Below are positions 8,793-18,142 of a stretch of DNA of 64,000 bases, in pieces. The stretch's first letter is position 1. Each line of letters begins with the position of its first letter. Under the pieces are notes generated by a model. The model ran no database searches and had not been told where the DNA came from. It saw nothing but the letters and a program-made list of their open reading frames with translations. This stretch comes from Nitrospirota bacterium (GTDB lineage Bacteria; JACPQY01), in NCBI GenBank assembly GCA_016180645.1, contig JACPAV010000003.1, forward strand, positions 248,001 through 312,000, in the 5' to 3' direction. A program made the position numbers and the translations under genes.

Positions 8793-10103
8793 CTATCCCC
8801 GACGGCCTTTCAGTCGGCGCCCTTCCAGAAAACCCTTGTACTGCCGGACCAGGAGGTGGGATTGGACCTGCTGGATGAAATCCAGAGCCACGCCCACAAC
8901 GATCAGGAGGGCGGTTCCTCCGAAGTAGAACGGCACATTGAATTCCCGGGCCATGAAGGTCGGCAGAAGAGAGATCAAGGCCAGATAGGCCGCACCGCCC
9001 AGCGTAATCCGGCTCAGGACCGCGTTGATGTATTCCGCCGTCTTTCTACCCGGCCGGATCCCCGGGATGTAGCCGCCATATTTTCGGAGGTTGTCCGCCA
9101 CGTCCACCGGATTGAAAATGACGCCCGTGTAGAAAAAGCAGAAGAAGACAATCATGAGAATGTAGGCGGGGGTATAGAGGAACTTCCCCGGCGCAAAGGC
9201 GCCGAAAATCATTTGCAGCGCGGGATGCTGGGAGATCTGCGCCGGGTACGCCATGAAGGCGAGCAACGCCGAGGCAAAGATCGGGGGGATCACGCCCGCC
9301 ACATTGATCTTGAGCGGAAGGTGGGTGTCCTGTCCCTGAAAAACCTTTCGTCCAACCATGCGCGTAGGGTACTGCACGGGAAGTCTTCGCTGCCCCATCT
9401 CCACAAAGACAATGAATCCGATGGACCCCACGATGAGCAGGAGGACAAGCAATGCCACCAGGATTTCCATTTCCCCGGTCTGGATGAGACGGAACATGTT
9501 CGACGTGGCCGAGGGAATTCTTCCGACGATGCCGGCAAAAATGATGAGCGACACGCCGTTGCCGATTCCCCGGTGGGTAATCTGCTCGCCCAGCCACATC
9601 ATGAACAATGTGCCGGCGGTCAGGGTGATCAGCGTGAGGATGCGGAAACCCCACCCGGGATGGAGCACAATCGGCTGCCCCCCCGGCGCGCTTCCGCGCT
9701 CCATTTGAAAAATCAGGAAGGTGCCCTGAACAATGCAAACCAGAATCGTGCCGTAGCGCACATACTGGTTGATTTTTCTTCGGCCTTGCTCACCCTCTTT
9801 CTTCAACGCTTCGAGTTGAGGGATGACTTGGGACAAAAGATCGGCCGCAATGGAGGCCGATATGTACGGCCACACGCCCAGGGCGAATACGGACAGACGG
9901 GAAAGGCCACCGCCGGTGAACACGTCCAGGATGCCCATCAGCCCACCGCCCTGGGCTTGGAACCAAGCCGTGAGCGCCGTGGCATCCACCCCCGGCGTCG
10001 GCACGTGGATCCCCAGCCGGTAGACCACAAGCAGACCCAGGGTCACCAAGAGCTTCTTCCCCAGCTCGGGAACCTTGGCGACGTCCAGCAGGGCTTCCTT
10101 CAT
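8793..10103 (-). CDS. secY: Preprotein translocase subunit SecY
   Basis: A 436-residue channel subunit of the Sec translocon with ten membrane helices. Family motifs are PGVDATAL in the first periplasmic region, the plug and TM2 segment [21 protein letters not shown], and the cytosolic loops [20 protein letters not shown] and [14 protein letters not shown]. The ATG overlaps the rplO stop (ATGA). Its partner SecE is encoded 24 kb upstream in the same locus. Confidence 0.98.
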   Translation of the reverse strand: MKEALLDVAKVPELGKKLLVTLGLLVVYRLGIHVPTPGVDATALTAWFQAQGGGLMGILDVFTGGGLSRLSVFALGVWPYISASIAADLLSQVIPQLEALKKEGEQGRRKINQYVRYGTILVCIVQGTFLIFQMERGSAPGGQPIVLHPGWGFRILTLITLTAGTLFMMWLGEQITHRGIGNGVSLIIFAGIVGRIPSATSNMFRLIQTGEMEILVALLVLLLIVGSIGFIVFVEMGQRRLPVQYPTRMVGRKVFQGQDTHLPLKINVAGVIPPIFASALLAFMAYPAQISQHPALQMIFGAFAPGKFLYTPAYILMIVFFCFFYTGVIFNPVDVADNLRKYGGYIPGIRPGRKTAEYINAVLSRITLGGAAYLALISLLPTFMAREFNVPFYFGGTALLIVVGVALDFIQQVQSHLLVRQYKGFLEGRRLKGRRG

Positions 10104-10543
10104 CCTGAGATGACCTCCGCCTTCCCTCCGGCCTTTTCAATCGCTTCCTTTGCGGTCCGGCTGAAGGCGTGCGCCTTCACGGTCAATACCCGCTCCAACT
10201 TGCCATCACCCAGAATCTTGATCCCGGACCCGCCGCGTACCAGCCCCCATTCGGCCAGGAGTTCCGGCGTCACTTCCTTCGCCTCTCCAGGCACACGCGC
10301 AAGATCGGACAGATTCACAACCGCCGTCGTTTTGCGAAAAATATTCACGAATCCGCGCTTGGGGAGCCGACGATGGAGCGGGGTTTGACCGCCTTCAAAC
10401 CGGGGATGCACGCCGCCACCGGAGCGGGATTGCTGCCCCTTGTACCCCTTGCACGCCGTGCGCCCGTGGCCGGATCCCAAGCCGCGGCCTACTCGCTTGT
10501 TTTTCGCATGGGAACCGGGGTTCCCCGTCAGGGTGTTAAGCAT
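10100..10543 (-). CDS. rplO: 50S ribosomal protein L15
   Basis: A 147-residue 23S-binding protein with the typical Gly/Arg-rich N-terminus ([20 protein letters not shown]) and GFEGGQ-like loop ([18 protein letters not shown]). It overlaps rpmD by eight bases and secY by four. Confidence 0.97.
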   Translation of the reverse strand: MLNTLTGNPGSHAKNKRVGRGLGSGHGRTACKGYKGQQSRSGGGVHPRFEGGQTPLHRRLPKRGFVNIFRKTTAVVNLSDLARVPGEAKEVTPELLAEWGLVRGGSGIKILGDGKLERVLTVKAHAFSRTAKEAIEKAGGKAEVISG

Positions 10544-10721
10544 TTTCTTCCTTCACTTCAATCAGATGTCGGAGCTGCGCCACGATGCCCTGGGTGGACG
10601 GGTTGTCCGGCAACACGACACTCTTGTCGATGCGCGTCAGCCCCAGGCTCTTCAGCGCCCGCTGATGGCGGGGAATCGTGCCGCTGAGGCTCCGCCTAAG
10701 AGTGAGCCGTAGTCGTTTCAA
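10536..10721 (-). CDS. rpmD: 50S ribosomal protein L30
   Basis: A 61-residue protein aligning along its whole length to L30 ([24 protein letters not shown], then [18 protein letters not shown]). The start appears to be TTG at 10721, which sits 26 bases inside the 3' end of rpsE. No later in-frame start keeps the conserved first strand, so the overlap seems real. Rare start codon plus overlap suggests reinitiation after rpsE. Confidence 0.9.
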   Translation of the reverse strand: MKRLRLTLRRSLSGTIPRHQRALKSLGLTRIDKSVVLPDNPSTQGIVAQLRHLIEVKEENA

Positions 10722-11202
10722 CTTTTCTCAGCCTTTCACGCAGTTTCGGCCGAAGGGCATACATTTCCTCGGGACTTTTCAGCTGGGTCAGAGCATCCAC
10801 GGTGGCCTTGACCAGATTGTGCGAGTTGCTCGATCCCATGCTTTTGGTGAGAATGTTTTTCACTCCCACCGCCTCGAGGATGGCGCGCACGGCGCCGCCG
10901 GCGATGACGCCTGTGCCCTTCGACGCCGGCTTCAACAAAACCTTGCCCGCGCCGAAGTGGCCCAGAACTTCGTAGGGGATCGTCCCCCCCACGAGCGGGA
11001 TCTTCACCATGTGCTTCTTGGCCTTTTCCAGCCCCTTCGAGATGGCGTCCGGAACTTCGTTGGCCTTGCTGAGGGCGAATCCGACGCGGCCCTGCCCGTC
11101 ACCCACAACCACAATGCAGTTGAAGCTCAAGCGCTTGCCACCCTTGACCACCTTGGCCACTCGGCCGATGTGCACGATTTTTTCTATAAATTCATCCGCC
11201 AC
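10696..11202 (-). CDS. rpsE: 30S ribosomal protein S5
   Basis: A 168-residue protein of the mRNA entry tunnel and decoding-accuracy centre. The double-stranded-RNA-binding-like domain is followed by [20 protein letters not shown] and [20 protein letters not shown], both diagnostic. It lies between rplR and rpmD, overlapping the latter by 26 bases. Confidence 0.97.
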   Translation of the reverse strand: MADEFIEKIVHIGRVAKVVKGGKRLSFNCIVVVGDGQGRVGFALSKANEVPDAISKGLEKAKKHMVKIPLVGGTIPYEVLGHFGAGKVLLKPASKGTGVIAGGAVRAILEAVGVKNILTKSMGSSNSHNLVKATVDALTQLKSPEEMYALRPKLRERLRKVETTTAHS

Positions 11203-11223
11203 TCGTGTCCCGCTCCTTCAGCG

Positions 11224-11592
11224 CTAGAACTTCAACCCGGCTTCGCGCGCGGCATCCGCCAGCGCCTTCACTCGGCCGTGGTAGAGATACCCATTGCGAT
11301 CAAAGACGACTTGCTTCACGCCTTTTTCCAGGGCCCGCTTCGCCAGCAGGGCGCCCACCTTTTTCGCCGCATCGACATTTCCCCCGTGCTTGGCTTTCCC
11401 CTTGAGTTCCTGCACGAGGCTGGATGCCGCTACAAGAGTTTTCGAGGTCAAATCATCCACGATCTGCCCGTAAATATGTTTGTGGCTGCGATACACGGTG
11501 AGGCGGGGCCGCTCCAAGGTACCGGACACATTCTTCCGGATCCGCCGCTTCCGTCGGGCGCGCTTGTCTTTCTTGAGGGTGTCCTGGCCCAT
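11224..11592 (-). CDS. rplR: 50S ribosomal protein L18
   Basis: A 122-residue 5S rRNA-binding protein. The basic N-terminus ([19 protein letters not shown]), [18 protein letters not shown] and the C-terminal [24 protein letters not shown] match the family. It starts one base after the rplF stop. Confidence 0.97.
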   Translation of the reverse strand: MGQDTLKKDKRARRKRRIRKNVSGTLERPRLTVYRSHKHIYGQIVDDLTSKTLVAASSLVQELKGKAKHGGNVDAAKKVGALLAKRALEKGVKQVVFDRNGYLYHGRVKALADAAREAGLKF

Positions 11593-11593
11593 C

Positions 11594-12142
11594 CTACGCC
11601 GCTTTCGCCACGGTGGCCTTGCCCACCTTGCGCCGGATGATCTCCCCGGCGTATTTGATCCCTTTTTCCTTGTACGGGTCCGCGGGGCGCGAATGTCGAA
11701 TCACCGAGGCCAACTGTCCCACGTCGTGGCGGTTGGCTCCCGATACCGTAAGGGCGTTTCCCTTTTCCACTTTCACCTGGATTCCCTCCGGGATCGGAAT
11801 TCGAACCGGGTGGTTGAATCCCAAGGTCAGGATCAATTCCTTCGCCTGGACTTCCGCCTTGAAACCCACGCCGCTGATTTCGAGCCCGCGACTGAAACCC
11901 TGCGAAACGCCGGTGACCATGTTGGCCAGTTGGGCCCGCGTGGTGCCGTACAACGGGGCCAATTCCTTCGACGGTGAATCCGGTCTAACCATGACATTGC
12001 CGTCCGCCACCTGTACCTGGATCCCCGCCGGGATGGTATGGTTGAGCTTTCCCTTCGGCCCCTCGACCGTGCAGACACGGCCCTGGACCGAGAGCTTTAC
12101 GCCTTGGGGAATGGGGATGATTTTCTTGCCGATGCGGGACAT
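11594..12142 (-). CDS. rplF: 50S ribosomal protein L6
   Basis: A 182-residue protein near the sarcin-ricin loop with two repeated alpha/beta domains. It begins [20 protein letters not shown] and ends with the family signature [24 protein letters not shown]. It lies between rpsH and rplR in normal spc order. Confidence 0.97.
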   Translation of the reverse strand: MSRIGKKIIPIPQGVKLSVQGRVCTVEGPKGKLNHTIPAGIQVQVADGNVMVRPDSPSKELAPLYGTTRAQLANMVTGVSQGFSRGLEISGVGFKAEVQAKELILTLGFNHPVRIPIPEGIQVKVEKGNALTVSGANRHDVGQLASVIRHSRPADPYKEKGIKYAGEIIRRKVGKATVAKAA

Positions 12143-12145
12143 GCC

Positions 12146-12541
12146 TCACCATACCTCGCATAAGTATTCGCCGCCAATCTTCTGCCGCCGCGCGTCGTCA
12201 TCTGTTACGAGTCCGCGCGAGGTCGAAAAAATACCGATGCCATAGCCGCGGCGAACGCGGGGAATTTCCGCATGCCCCAGATACACCCGCCGGCCCGGCC
12301 TGCTGATCCGCCGGATCTGCTGGATGACCGATTGCTTGCCGGGCCCGTATCGCAGGAAAACCCTCAACATACCGAAACGACCATCATTGACGGCCATGAA
12401 TTTCTCGATGAATTGCTCTCGCTCCAAGATTTCCGCCAGATGAACCCGCAGTTTCGAGACGGGAATCTCGACGAAGGTCCGGCGCGTGCGGACGCCGTTC
12501 TTGAGCCGCACAATCATGTCCGCTACAGGATCGCTGACCAC
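12146..12541 (-). CDS. rpsH: 30S ribosomal protein S8
   Basis: A 131-residue 16S helix-21 binder and, in enteric bacteria, the translational repressor of the spc operon. The start is taken as GTG at 12541, giving MVSDPVADMIVRLKNG, which aligns with the invariant S8 N-terminus. The frame stays open further upstream through rpsN but is not S8-like. The C-terminus has STSRGLVTDDDARRQKIGGE. It starts two bases after the rpsN stop. Confidence 0.95.
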   Translation of the reverse strand: MVSDPVADMIVRLKNGVRTRRTFVEIPVSKLRVHLAEILEREQFIEKFMAVNDGRFGMLRVFLRYGPGKQSVIQQIRRISRPGRRVYLGHAEIPRVRRGYGIGIFSTSRGLVTDDDARRQKIGGEYLCEVW

Positions 12542-12543
12542 GG

Positions 12544-12729
12544 CTACCAGCTCGCTTTCACCACGCCGGGAAGTTCGCCCTTCGACGCCAGCTTCCGGAA
12601 GCAAAGACGACACATGCTGAACTTCCGAATATAGGCCCGCGGACGCCCACACAAGGGACAACGGTTGTATGCCCGGACCTTGAACTTGGGCTTCATCCGG
12701 GATTTGAGTCTCAGACACTTCTTCGACAT
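12544..12729 (-). CDS. rpsN: 30S ribosomal protein S14, zinc-binding short form
   Basis: A 61-residue type-Z S14 with four cysteines as C24-x2-C27 and C40-x2-C43 in a zinc ribbon ([21 protein letters not shown]), ending LPGVVKASW. It follows rplE by five bases. Confidence 0.97.
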   Translation of the reverse strand: MSKKCLRLKSRMKPKFKVRAYNRCPLCGRPRAYIRKFSMCRLCFRKLASKGELPGVVKASW

Positions 12730-12734
12730 GGCAA

Positions 12735-13286
12735 TCAACTCCTTTGGAACGGAACACCCAGTAGAGCCAGAAGCTCCCGGGTCTCGGCCGAGCTCTTCCC
12801 GGTGGTTACAAACGTCACATTCATTCCCCTGGGCTTGTCGATCCACTCGAACTTGACTTCCGGGAAGATGCCCTGTTCGCGGAGGCCGAGGGTGTAGCTG
12901 CCGCGCCCGTCGAAAGACTTGGTCGAAACGCCCTTGAAGTCCCTCACCCGCGGGAGGACAATGCTTACCAGCCGGTCCAGGAATTCGTACATGATATCCC
13001 CGCGGAGCGTGACCCGGCACCCGATGGATTGGCCTCGGCGGATGCCGAAATTCGAAATCGATTTCTTGGCACGGGTAACCACGGGTTTCTGGCCGGTGAT
13101 CGCGGCCATCACCTGGGTCATGTTCTCCAGGGCTTTTGCGCCCTCAGCCTTCTTGGCCTCACCGATGCCCGAGTTGAGCACGATCTTGCTTAGCCGGGGC
13201 ACGGCAAAGAGATTCTTCGCCGCCAACTGCTTCAAAAGCTTTCCGGCGACCTCCTTCGAGTAGAGCTGTTTCAATCGCGCGGTCAT
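12735..13286 (-). CDS. rplE: 50S ribosomal protein L5
   Basis: A 183-residue 5S rRNA-binding protein contacting P-site tRNA. The start ATG at 13286 overlaps the rplX stop (ATGA) and gives [20 protein letters not shown]. Diagnostic stretches are [32 protein letters not shown] and [14 protein letters not shown]. Confidence 0.97.
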   Translation of the reverse strand: MTARLKQLYSKEVAGKLLKQLAAKNLFAVPRLSKIVLNSGIGEAKKAEGAKALENMTQVMAAITGQKPVVTRAKKSISNFGIRRGQSIGCRVTLRGDIMYEFLDRLVSIVLPRVRDFKGVSTKSFDGRGSYTLGLREQGIFPEVKFEWIDKPRGMNVTFVTTGKSSAETRELLALLGVPFQRS

Positions 13287-13612
13287 TTGTCCAGTGTCTC
13301 CCCGCATTTTGCGCAAAGCCTGACTTTGCCCCCATCGTCCAGCAACCGTACCCGCGTGCGGACGCCCTTCCCGCAACGCGTGCAATACAGCAGGACGTTT
13401 GAGATGTGGATGGGGGCCTCCTTCTCCACAATGCCACCCGGCTGCGTCTGACTGGGACGGGTGTGGCGTTTCACGATATTGACCCGCTCCACGACGACTC
13501 GATCCTTTTTCAGCAGCACCCGGAGAACCTTGCCGGTCTTGCCGCGGTCTTTTCCCACCTGAACGGCGACCACGTCGTCCCTTCGGACATGACCCGGCTC
13601 AAATTTGGCCAT
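13283..13612 (-). CDS. rplX: 50S ribosomal protein L24 with Cys pairs
   Basis: A 109-residue assembly-initiating KOW protein. The KOW motif is visible as [20 protein letters not shown], followed by the typical [17 protein letters not shown]. The C-terminal part holds two Cys pairs (C77-x2-C80 and C100-x2-C103), a likely zinc site. It ends with a four-base overlap into rplE. Confidence 0.97.
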   Translation of the reverse strand: MAKFEPGHVRRDDVVAVQVGKDRGKTGKVLRVLLKKDRVVVERVNIVKRHTRPSQTQPGGIVEKEAPIHISNVLLYCTRCGKGVRTRVRLLDDGGKVRLCAKCGETLDK

Positions 13613-13614
13613 GC

Positions 13615-14019
13615 CTAGAGCACCTCCGGAGCAAGGGAAACGATCTTCATGAATTTGAGTCCTCGGAGCTCGCGCGCCACCGGTCCGAAGATGCGCGTGC
13701 CCAAAGGTTCATTATCCGTCCCCACGAGCACAATAGCGTTGTCGTCGAATCGAATGGTCGTCCCGTCCCTTCGCTTATGTTCTTTTCGGGTCCTCACCAC
13801 CACGGCCCGGACGACTTCGCCCTTTGTAAGTTTCCGTGTGGTCTTATCCTTGTCGGTTCGTCGCGTCATGAGTTGCGGAATGGCTTCCCGCACGGAGATC
13901 GTGATGATATCCCCGATCCGCGCATAGCGCTTCTTGGCGTAGCCGACCATCCCGATGCACTGGGCCTTCCGGACACCCGTGTTGTCGGCCACCTCCAGAA
14001 TGCTCCGGCGCCCGATCAT
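13615..14019 (-). CDS. rplN: 50S ribosomal protein L14 with central insertion
   Basis: A 134-residue beta-barrel protein contacting helix 44 of the 30S subunit. Family motifs are [30 protein letters not shown] and the C-terminal [14 protein letters not shown]. It is about 12 residues longer than the usual 122. The extra residues (near [19 protein letters not shown]) lie in the loop before the VVRAVVVRT strand and are strongly basic. It overlaps the rpsQ stop by four bases. Confidence 0.96.
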   Translation of the reverse strand: MIGRRSILEVADNTGVRKAQCIGMVGYAKKRYARIGDIITISVREAIPQLMTRRTDKDKTTRKLTKGEVVRAVVVRTRKEHKRRDGTTIRFDDNAIVLVGTDNEPLGTRIFGPVARELRGLKFMKIVSLAPEVL

Positions 14020-14336
14020 GCGGCCGCTCCGCCTTCCGGCGCGGGAACTTCCCCGGCCGCGGACCCGGCCGTATCCGCCACGATTTCACCACCCTTCTGG
14101 ATCACTCGCAGCACCGCCCAACGTTTTCGCTTGCTGATCGGGCGGGATTCCCGGATTTCCACGCGATCCCCCACCTTGCACTCGCTCTTTTCGTCGTGCA
14201 CCAGAAAAGATTTCCGGCGGCGGAGGTACTTTCCGAACACCGTATGCATCTGCGTCCGGGTGACTTCGACGGACACGGTTTTCACCATGTTCGCGGAGAC
14301 GACGACCCCTTCCAGGATGCGCCTATTTTTCTGCAT
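14016..14336 (-). CDS. rpsQ: 30S ribosomal protein S17 with Ala/Pro tail
   Basis: A primary 16S-binding OB-fold protein. The core ([20 protein letters not shown] ... [19 protein letters not shown]) ends near residue 82. A further 24 residues form an Ala/Gly/Glu/Pro tail ([18 protein letters not shown]), making 106 against about 84 normally. It overlaps rpmC upstream and rplN downstream. Confidence 0.95.
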   Translation of the reverse strand: MQKNRRILEGVVVSANMVKTVSVEVTRTQMHTVFGKYLRRRKSFLVHDEKSECKVGDRVEIRESRPISKRKRWAVLRVIQKGGEIVADTAGSAAGEVPAPEGGAAA

Positions 14337-14535
14337 GGGCCGCTTTCTCCTTTTGTCTCATGATGGTCAGAATTCTGGCTTTGTCCCGCCGCAGGAGGCG
14401 CCCTTTGGCGCTCGCCGGTCCACGGCGGCCTCGGGCTTCCAAACGGGCCTTGAGCATGTCGTTGCTGATGTCCTGGAGCTTCTTTCCCAGCTCATCACCG
14501 GTCATTTCTCTCAGCTCCCTCGATTTCAAACTCAT
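14323..14535 (-). CDS. rpmC: 50S ribosomal protein L29
   Basis: A 70-residue two-helix protein at the exit tunnel and trigger-factor site. The start ATG at 14535 overlaps the rplP stop (ATGA) and gives MSLKSRELREMTGDELGKKL; the second helix is RRDKARILTIMRQKEKA. The open frame extends upstream into rplP but is not protein-like there. Confidence 0.95.
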   Translation of the reverse strand: MSLKSRELREMTGDELGKKLQDISNDMLKARLEARGRRGPASAKGRLLRRDKARILTIMRQKEKAAHAEK

Positions 14536-14948
14536 AGCGTATCCGCCCTCGCGATGAATTTCGTCAGGACCGGCAGCTTGCTCGCCGCCAGTCGGAGCGC
14601 CGAAACGGCTTGGGCTTGACCTACGCCTTCGACCTCGAAAAGGACTTTTCCGGGTTTGATGAGGACATACCAACCTTCGATATTCCCTTTGCCTTTTCCC
14701 ATACGCGTTTCGAGCGGTTTCTTGGTGAAAGGCATGTTCGGCTGCACCCGGATCCAAAGTTTGCCGCCCTTCCCCATGGCGCGAATGATAGCCACGCGAC
14801 CCGCCTCGAGCTGACGATCCGTGACGTGACCGGCTTCCACGGCTTTGAGCCCGTAGGCGCCGAAGGCCAGATTCGTCCCCCCTTTGGCCACACCGCCGAC
14901 CTTCTGGGTGTGGTAGAACCGGAACTTCGTCCGGCTAGGCTGCAGCAT
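14532..14948 (-). CDS. rplP: 50S ribosomal protein L16
   Basis: A 138-residue protein near the A-site tRNA elbow. Motifs include GLKAVEAGHVTDRQLEAGRVAI and TKKPLETRMGKGKGNIEGWY, with the arginine region that is hydroxylated in some bacteria. It overlaps the rpsC end by 14 bases and rpmC by four. Confidence 0.97.
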   Translation of the reverse strand: MLQPSRTKFRFYHTQKVGGVAKGGTNLAFGAYGLKAVEAGHVTDRQLEAGRVAIIRAMGKGGKLWIRVQPNMPFTKKPLETRMGKGKGNIEGWYVLIKPGKVLFEVEGVGQAQAVSALRLAASKLPVLTKFIARADTL

Positions 14949-15609
14949 TCACGGCCTCCTTCTTGGGCGCCTGCAGCACCTCCCGCTCCAACACCTCTCC
15001 CTTGAAGATCCACACTTTCACGCCGATGACGCCATATTTCGTGTGGGCCTCGTGCACGCCGAAATCGATATCGGCCCGGAGCGTGTGGAGCGGAACGCGG
15101 CCTTCCCGATACCACTCCCGGCGGGCGATTTCAGAGCCGCCCAGCCGGCCGGCGCACATGATCTTCACCCCGAGCGCCCCGTATTGGAGCGCCGTCCCAA
15201 TCGCCTTGCGCATCGCCCGGCGGTAGGAGATCCGGCTCTCGAGCTGGCGCGCCACGGATTGGGAAACCAATTGGGCGTCCGTCTCCGGACGGCGCACTTC
15301 CCTCACTTCCACTTCCACCTTAACGCCCTGCTTCTTCTCGATGATGTCCTCAATTTTCTTGCTCTCCACCCCTTTCTTCCCGATGACCATGCCGGGCCGG
15401 GAGGTGTGGACGATGACCTTGGGCGATCGCCCCGAGCGTTCCATCTCCACCTTGGAGATCCCCGCCGTGGACCACTCCCGCTGGATGATGTCGCGGATGA
15501 ACAGATCCTGGTGGAGCCAGGTCGCATAGTCCTTCTCGGCATACCAGCGTGACGTCCAGTCCTTGACGATCTTGAGACGGAAACCGATCGGGTTGACTTT
15601 TTGTCCCAT
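14935..15609 (-). CDS. rpsC: 30S ribosomal protein S3
   Basis: A 224-residue mRNA-entry protein with an N-terminal KH domain (VIVHTSRPGMVIGKKG) and the C-terminal S3 domain (IMCAGRLGGSEIARREWYREGRVPLHTLRADIDFG split over two strands). The start is ATG at 15609 (MGQKVNPIGFRLKI), one base after the rplV stop; an earlier in-frame codon lies inside rplV. Confidence 0.97.
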   Translation of the reverse strand: MGQKVNPIGFRLKIVKDWTSRWYAEKDYATWLHQDLFIRDIIQREWSTAGISKVEMERSGRSPKVIVHTSRPGMVIGKKGVESKKIEDIIEKKQGVKVEVEVREVRRPETDAQLVSQSVARQLESRISYRRAMRKAIGTALQYGALGVKIMCAGRLGGSEIARREWYREGRVPLHTLRADIDFGVHEAHTKYGVIGVKVWIFKGEVLEREVLQAPKKEAVNAAA

Positions 15610-15610
15610 G

Positions 15611-15946
15611 CTACCTCGCTTCAGCCAGTTCAATGGAAATATGGCACATGCGCTTCCGGACCTTCCCGGCGCGCCCGAACGGCATGGGCCGAAACCGCTT
15701 CATCATCGGTCCCTCATCCACCACCGCTTTCGCCACGATCAGTTTTTCCAAGTTCATGTCCGTATGCGATTCCGCGCTCGCGACCGCGGCCTTCAGGAGT
15801 TTGAGAATGATACTGCTCGATTTTCTTTCCACGCCTCGGAGAATGGCCTCGGCCTCCTCCACCCGCTTCCCTCGAATGAGCCGGATGACGTCACGCACTT
15901 TCCGGGGCTTCAGCCGCGCGAATCTTAATTTGGCATTGGCCGCCAC
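15611..15946 (-). CDS. rplV: 50S ribosomal protein L22
   Basis: A 111-residue exit-tunnel protein whose hairpin is targeted by macrolide-resistance mutations in other species. It shows ARLKPRKVRDVIRLIRGK and the conserved hairpin tip PMMKRFRPMPFGRAGKVRKR, ending THISIELAE-like (CHISIELAEAR). Confidence 0.97.
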   Translation of the reverse strand: MAANAKLRFARLKPRKVRDVIRLIRGKRVEEAEAILRGVERKSSSIILKLLKAAVASAESHTDMNLEKLIVAKAVVDEGPMMKRFRPMPFGRAGKVRKRMCHISIELAEAR

Positions 15947-15954
15947 ACGTCACC

Positions 15955-16323
15955 TCAACTCTTGGCCGGGGCCGCGGCAGGGGCGGCCGCTGCCGGCGCG
16001 GCTCCCGCGGCCGGCGCCGAGCCGGAGGCAGGGGCGCCCGCGGCGGCGGCGATGGACGCTTTCGACGGTACGCCATGCGTCGGTGATTTCCGGGTGGGAG
16101 CGAACTCTCCCAGCTTGTGCCCGATCATCGCCTCGGTGATGTAAACCGGATTGAACTTGTTTCCATTGTGGACCAGGAACGTGAACCCGATCATTTCGGG
16201 AACGATCATGCTGCGCCTCGACCACGTCTTGATCGGCTGCCGGGACGAGGCCCGGCCCATTTTCTCAATTTTCTCCAGCAGGTGGCCGTCCACGAAGGGT
16301 CCCTTTTTCAGCGATCTCGGCAT
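15955..16323 (-). CDS. rpsS: 30S ribosomal protein S19 with Ala/Pro-rich tail
   Basis: A head protein binding 16S helix 42 with S13. The core ([20 protein letters not shown] ... [14 protein letters not shown]) ends near residue 82. After it come about 40 residues of almost pure Ala/Pro/Ser/Gly (for example [20 protein letters not shown]), making 122 residues against about 92. The stop is followed by rplV after eight bases; the start overlaps rplB by one. Confidence 0.95.
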   Translation of the reverse strand: MPRSLKKGPFVDGHLLEKIEKMGRASSRQPIKTWSRRSMIVPEMIGFTFLVHNGNKFNPVYITEAMIGHKLGEFAPTRKSPTHGVPSKASIAAAAGAPASGSAPAAGAAPAAAAPAAAPAKS

Positions 16324-17150
16324 TAGAGCCTCCGGTCCTTCACAATGTACTTGTCGGTCGACTTGTTCTTTCGGGTCTTGTACCCCTTGGCCAGCACCCC
16401 GGTCGGCGAAACCGGATGGGGATTGCCCTGGCCCGACTTGCCTTCACCACCGCCGTGCGGATGATCCACGGGGTTCATGGCCGCGCCGCGCACGTGCGGG
16501 CGCCATCCCATCCACCGCATCCGTCCCGCCTTCCCGATGGTCAGGTTCGAATGGTCGATGTTTCCAATTTGACCCACCGTGGCATAACACGCCAGGCGCA
16601 CTCGGCGTATTTCTCCCGAAGGCAGCTTGATCTGCGCATAATCCCCTTCCTTCGCGAGTATCTGGGCGCCCCCCCCCGCGCTCCGCACCATCTGGCCGCC
16701 TCGGCCGGGATTCAATTCGATGTTGTGGACGATTTGACCTTCCGGGATGTTCAGCAACGGGAGCGCATTGCCGGTTTTCACGTCCGATTCGGGCCCGCTC
16801 ACCACCGTGTCTCCGATCTTGAGGCCCAGGGGAGCCAGGATGTAGCGCTTCTCGCCATCCGCGTATTGAACGAGCGCCAGATCGGCGGAACGATTCGGGT
16901 CGTATTCCAACGCCACCACCTGGGCCGGCATTCCCACCTTGTCGCGACGGAAATCGATGATGCGGTAGAGCCGGCGGTGCCCCCCCCCCCGGTGACGCAT
17001 GGTAATCCGGCCCTGGTTGTTGTGTCCCAGCGCCCGATGGCGGAAGTACACCAGCGACGGCTCCGGTTCCTTGTGGGTCAAGCCGGAGACATCCCGCATT
17101 TCACGGAACCGCGAGGCCGGTGAGCGGGGGCGGAGTCGTCGAAGCGGCAT
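16323..17150 (-). CDS. rplB: 50S ribosomal protein L2
   Basis: A 275-residue peptidyl-transferase-centre protein. The C-terminal [13 protein letters not shown] contains the conserved histidine, and [19 protein letters not shown] lies near residue 60. Two long C runs on the plus strand (11 bases at 16980-16990 and 9 bases at 16669-16677) encode glycines here and are likely slippage sites. It starts four bases after the rplW stop. Confidence 0.97.
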   Translation of the reverse strand: MPLRRLRPRSPASRFREMRDVSGLTHKEPEPSLVYFRHRALGHNNQGRITMRHRGGGHRRLYRIIDFRRDKVGMPAQVVALEYDPNRSADLALVQYADGEKRYILAPLGLKIGDTVVSGPESDVKTGNALPLLNIPEGQIVHNIELNPGRGGQMVRSAGGGAQILAKEGDYAQIKLPSGEIRRVRLACYATVGQIGNIDHSNLTIGKAGRMRWMGWRPHVRGAAMNPVDHPHGGGEGKSGQGNPHPVSPTGVLAKGYKTRKNKSTDKYIVKDRRL

Positions 17151-17154
17151 CGTA

Positions 17155-17487
17155 TCAGGCCAGCGGCAGCCGCTGGCCCTCCTTCAGGGTTACGACGGCT
17201 TTCTTCCAGTTGGGCCGGCGCGACTCGAAAAACTTCATGCCCTTGGGGGAGCGGGTCCGGCCGGCCACGCCCTTGCCGCGCACGATCAGCGTGGCGACCC
17301 GGGTCACCGTGACCTTGTACAGTTTCTCGACGGCGTGTTTGATGGCCGTCTTGGTTGCATCCTTCGTCACTTCGAAAACCCACTGATTGTCACTCATCTG
17401 AAAACCCTTGGTTTTCTCGGTCACCACCTGACGGACCAGGAGATTCTGCCACCGTACTTCCTCAGGCTGAACGAGGATCTTGCTCAT
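17155..17487 (-). CDS. rplW: 50S ribosomal protein L23
   Basis: A 110-residue exit-tunnel protein and docking site for trigger factor and SRP. The start is ATG at 17487, overlapping the rplD stop (ATGA). It shows [38 protein letters not shown] and [20 protein letters not shown]. Confidence 0.96.
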   Translation of the reverse strand: MSKILVQPEEVRWQNLLVRQVVTEKTKGFQMSDNQWVFEVTKDATKTAIKHAVEKLYKVTVTRVATLIVRGKGVAGRTRSPKGMKFFESRRPNWKKAVVTLKEGQRLPLA

Positions 17488-18131
17488 GACGGTTTCCCCT
17501 CCCCGTCGGCCTTGAACCAAGTCTTCAGGCTTTCCACTCCCTTCCGGGTCAACACGATCTTTTTGTGGAGAAGAATGGTGTACACATCCAGGTTCTGGGG
17601 AACCGTCAGGCGAACCTTCGGCAAGTTTCTCACGGCGCGCCTCAGCAACGGGTCCGGCGAAGCATCGATGACCAGCACGTTTTCTCCCACGCCGAGGGCC
17701 GACAGGATCACGGCCGCTTCCTTGGTCTTCCCCTTTTCCACCTTCAGCTCATCCACCACGGACAGGTTTCCGCTCTTGAATTGATGGGAGAGGGCCGAGA
17801 ACAGAGCAGCGCGGTTCACTTTCTTGGGCAGGTGCCAGCCGTAGTCGCGGGGTAGCGGCCCAAATACGATGGCTCCACCCACCCAAATCGGCGATATGAT
17901 GGATCCGGCCCGCGCGCGCCCCGTATGCTTCTGCTTCCAGGGCTTCTTGCCGCCGCCTTTCATGGCGCTTCGAGTTTTCGTGGAGGCGGTTCCCTGACGG
18001 AGCCGGGCCAGATGGGCGACGACGGCGGAGTGCATCAAATCTTTGCGGACACGAGCTTCGAACAACGCCGGGGGAAGATTCAAATCTCCCACGCGCTCAT
18101 TTCGACTGTTGACAACCGGAACGGAGGCCAT
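17484..18131 (-). CDS. rplD: 50S ribosomal protein L4
   Basis: A 215-residue tunnel protein and, in enteric bacteria, autoregulator of the S10 operon. Core motifs are RQGTASTKTRSAMKGGGKKPWKQKHTGRARAG (split across a loop) and PRDYGWHLPKKVNRAALFSAL. ATG at 18131 is chosen because GAGGGTG lies about eight bases upstream; a TTG at 18146, overlapping the rplC stop, is the alternative. Confidence 0.93.
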   Translation of the reverse strand: MASVPVVNSRNERVGDLNLPPALFEARVRKDLMHSAVVAHLARLRQGTASTKTRSAMKGGGKKPWKQKHTGRARAGSIISPIWVGGAIVFGPLPRDYGWHLPKKVNRAALFSALSHQFKSGNLSVVDELKVEKGKTKEAAVILSALGVGENVLVIDASPDPLLRRAVRNLPKVRLTVPQNLDVYTILLHKKIVLTRKGVESLKTWFKADGEGKPS

Positions 18132-18142
18132 ATCCGTCACCC

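Noticed and set aside
8370-10388. 672-codon plus-strand frame opposite adk, secY and rplO
   Set aside because: It spans three genuine conserved genes on the other strand and has no protein-like features.
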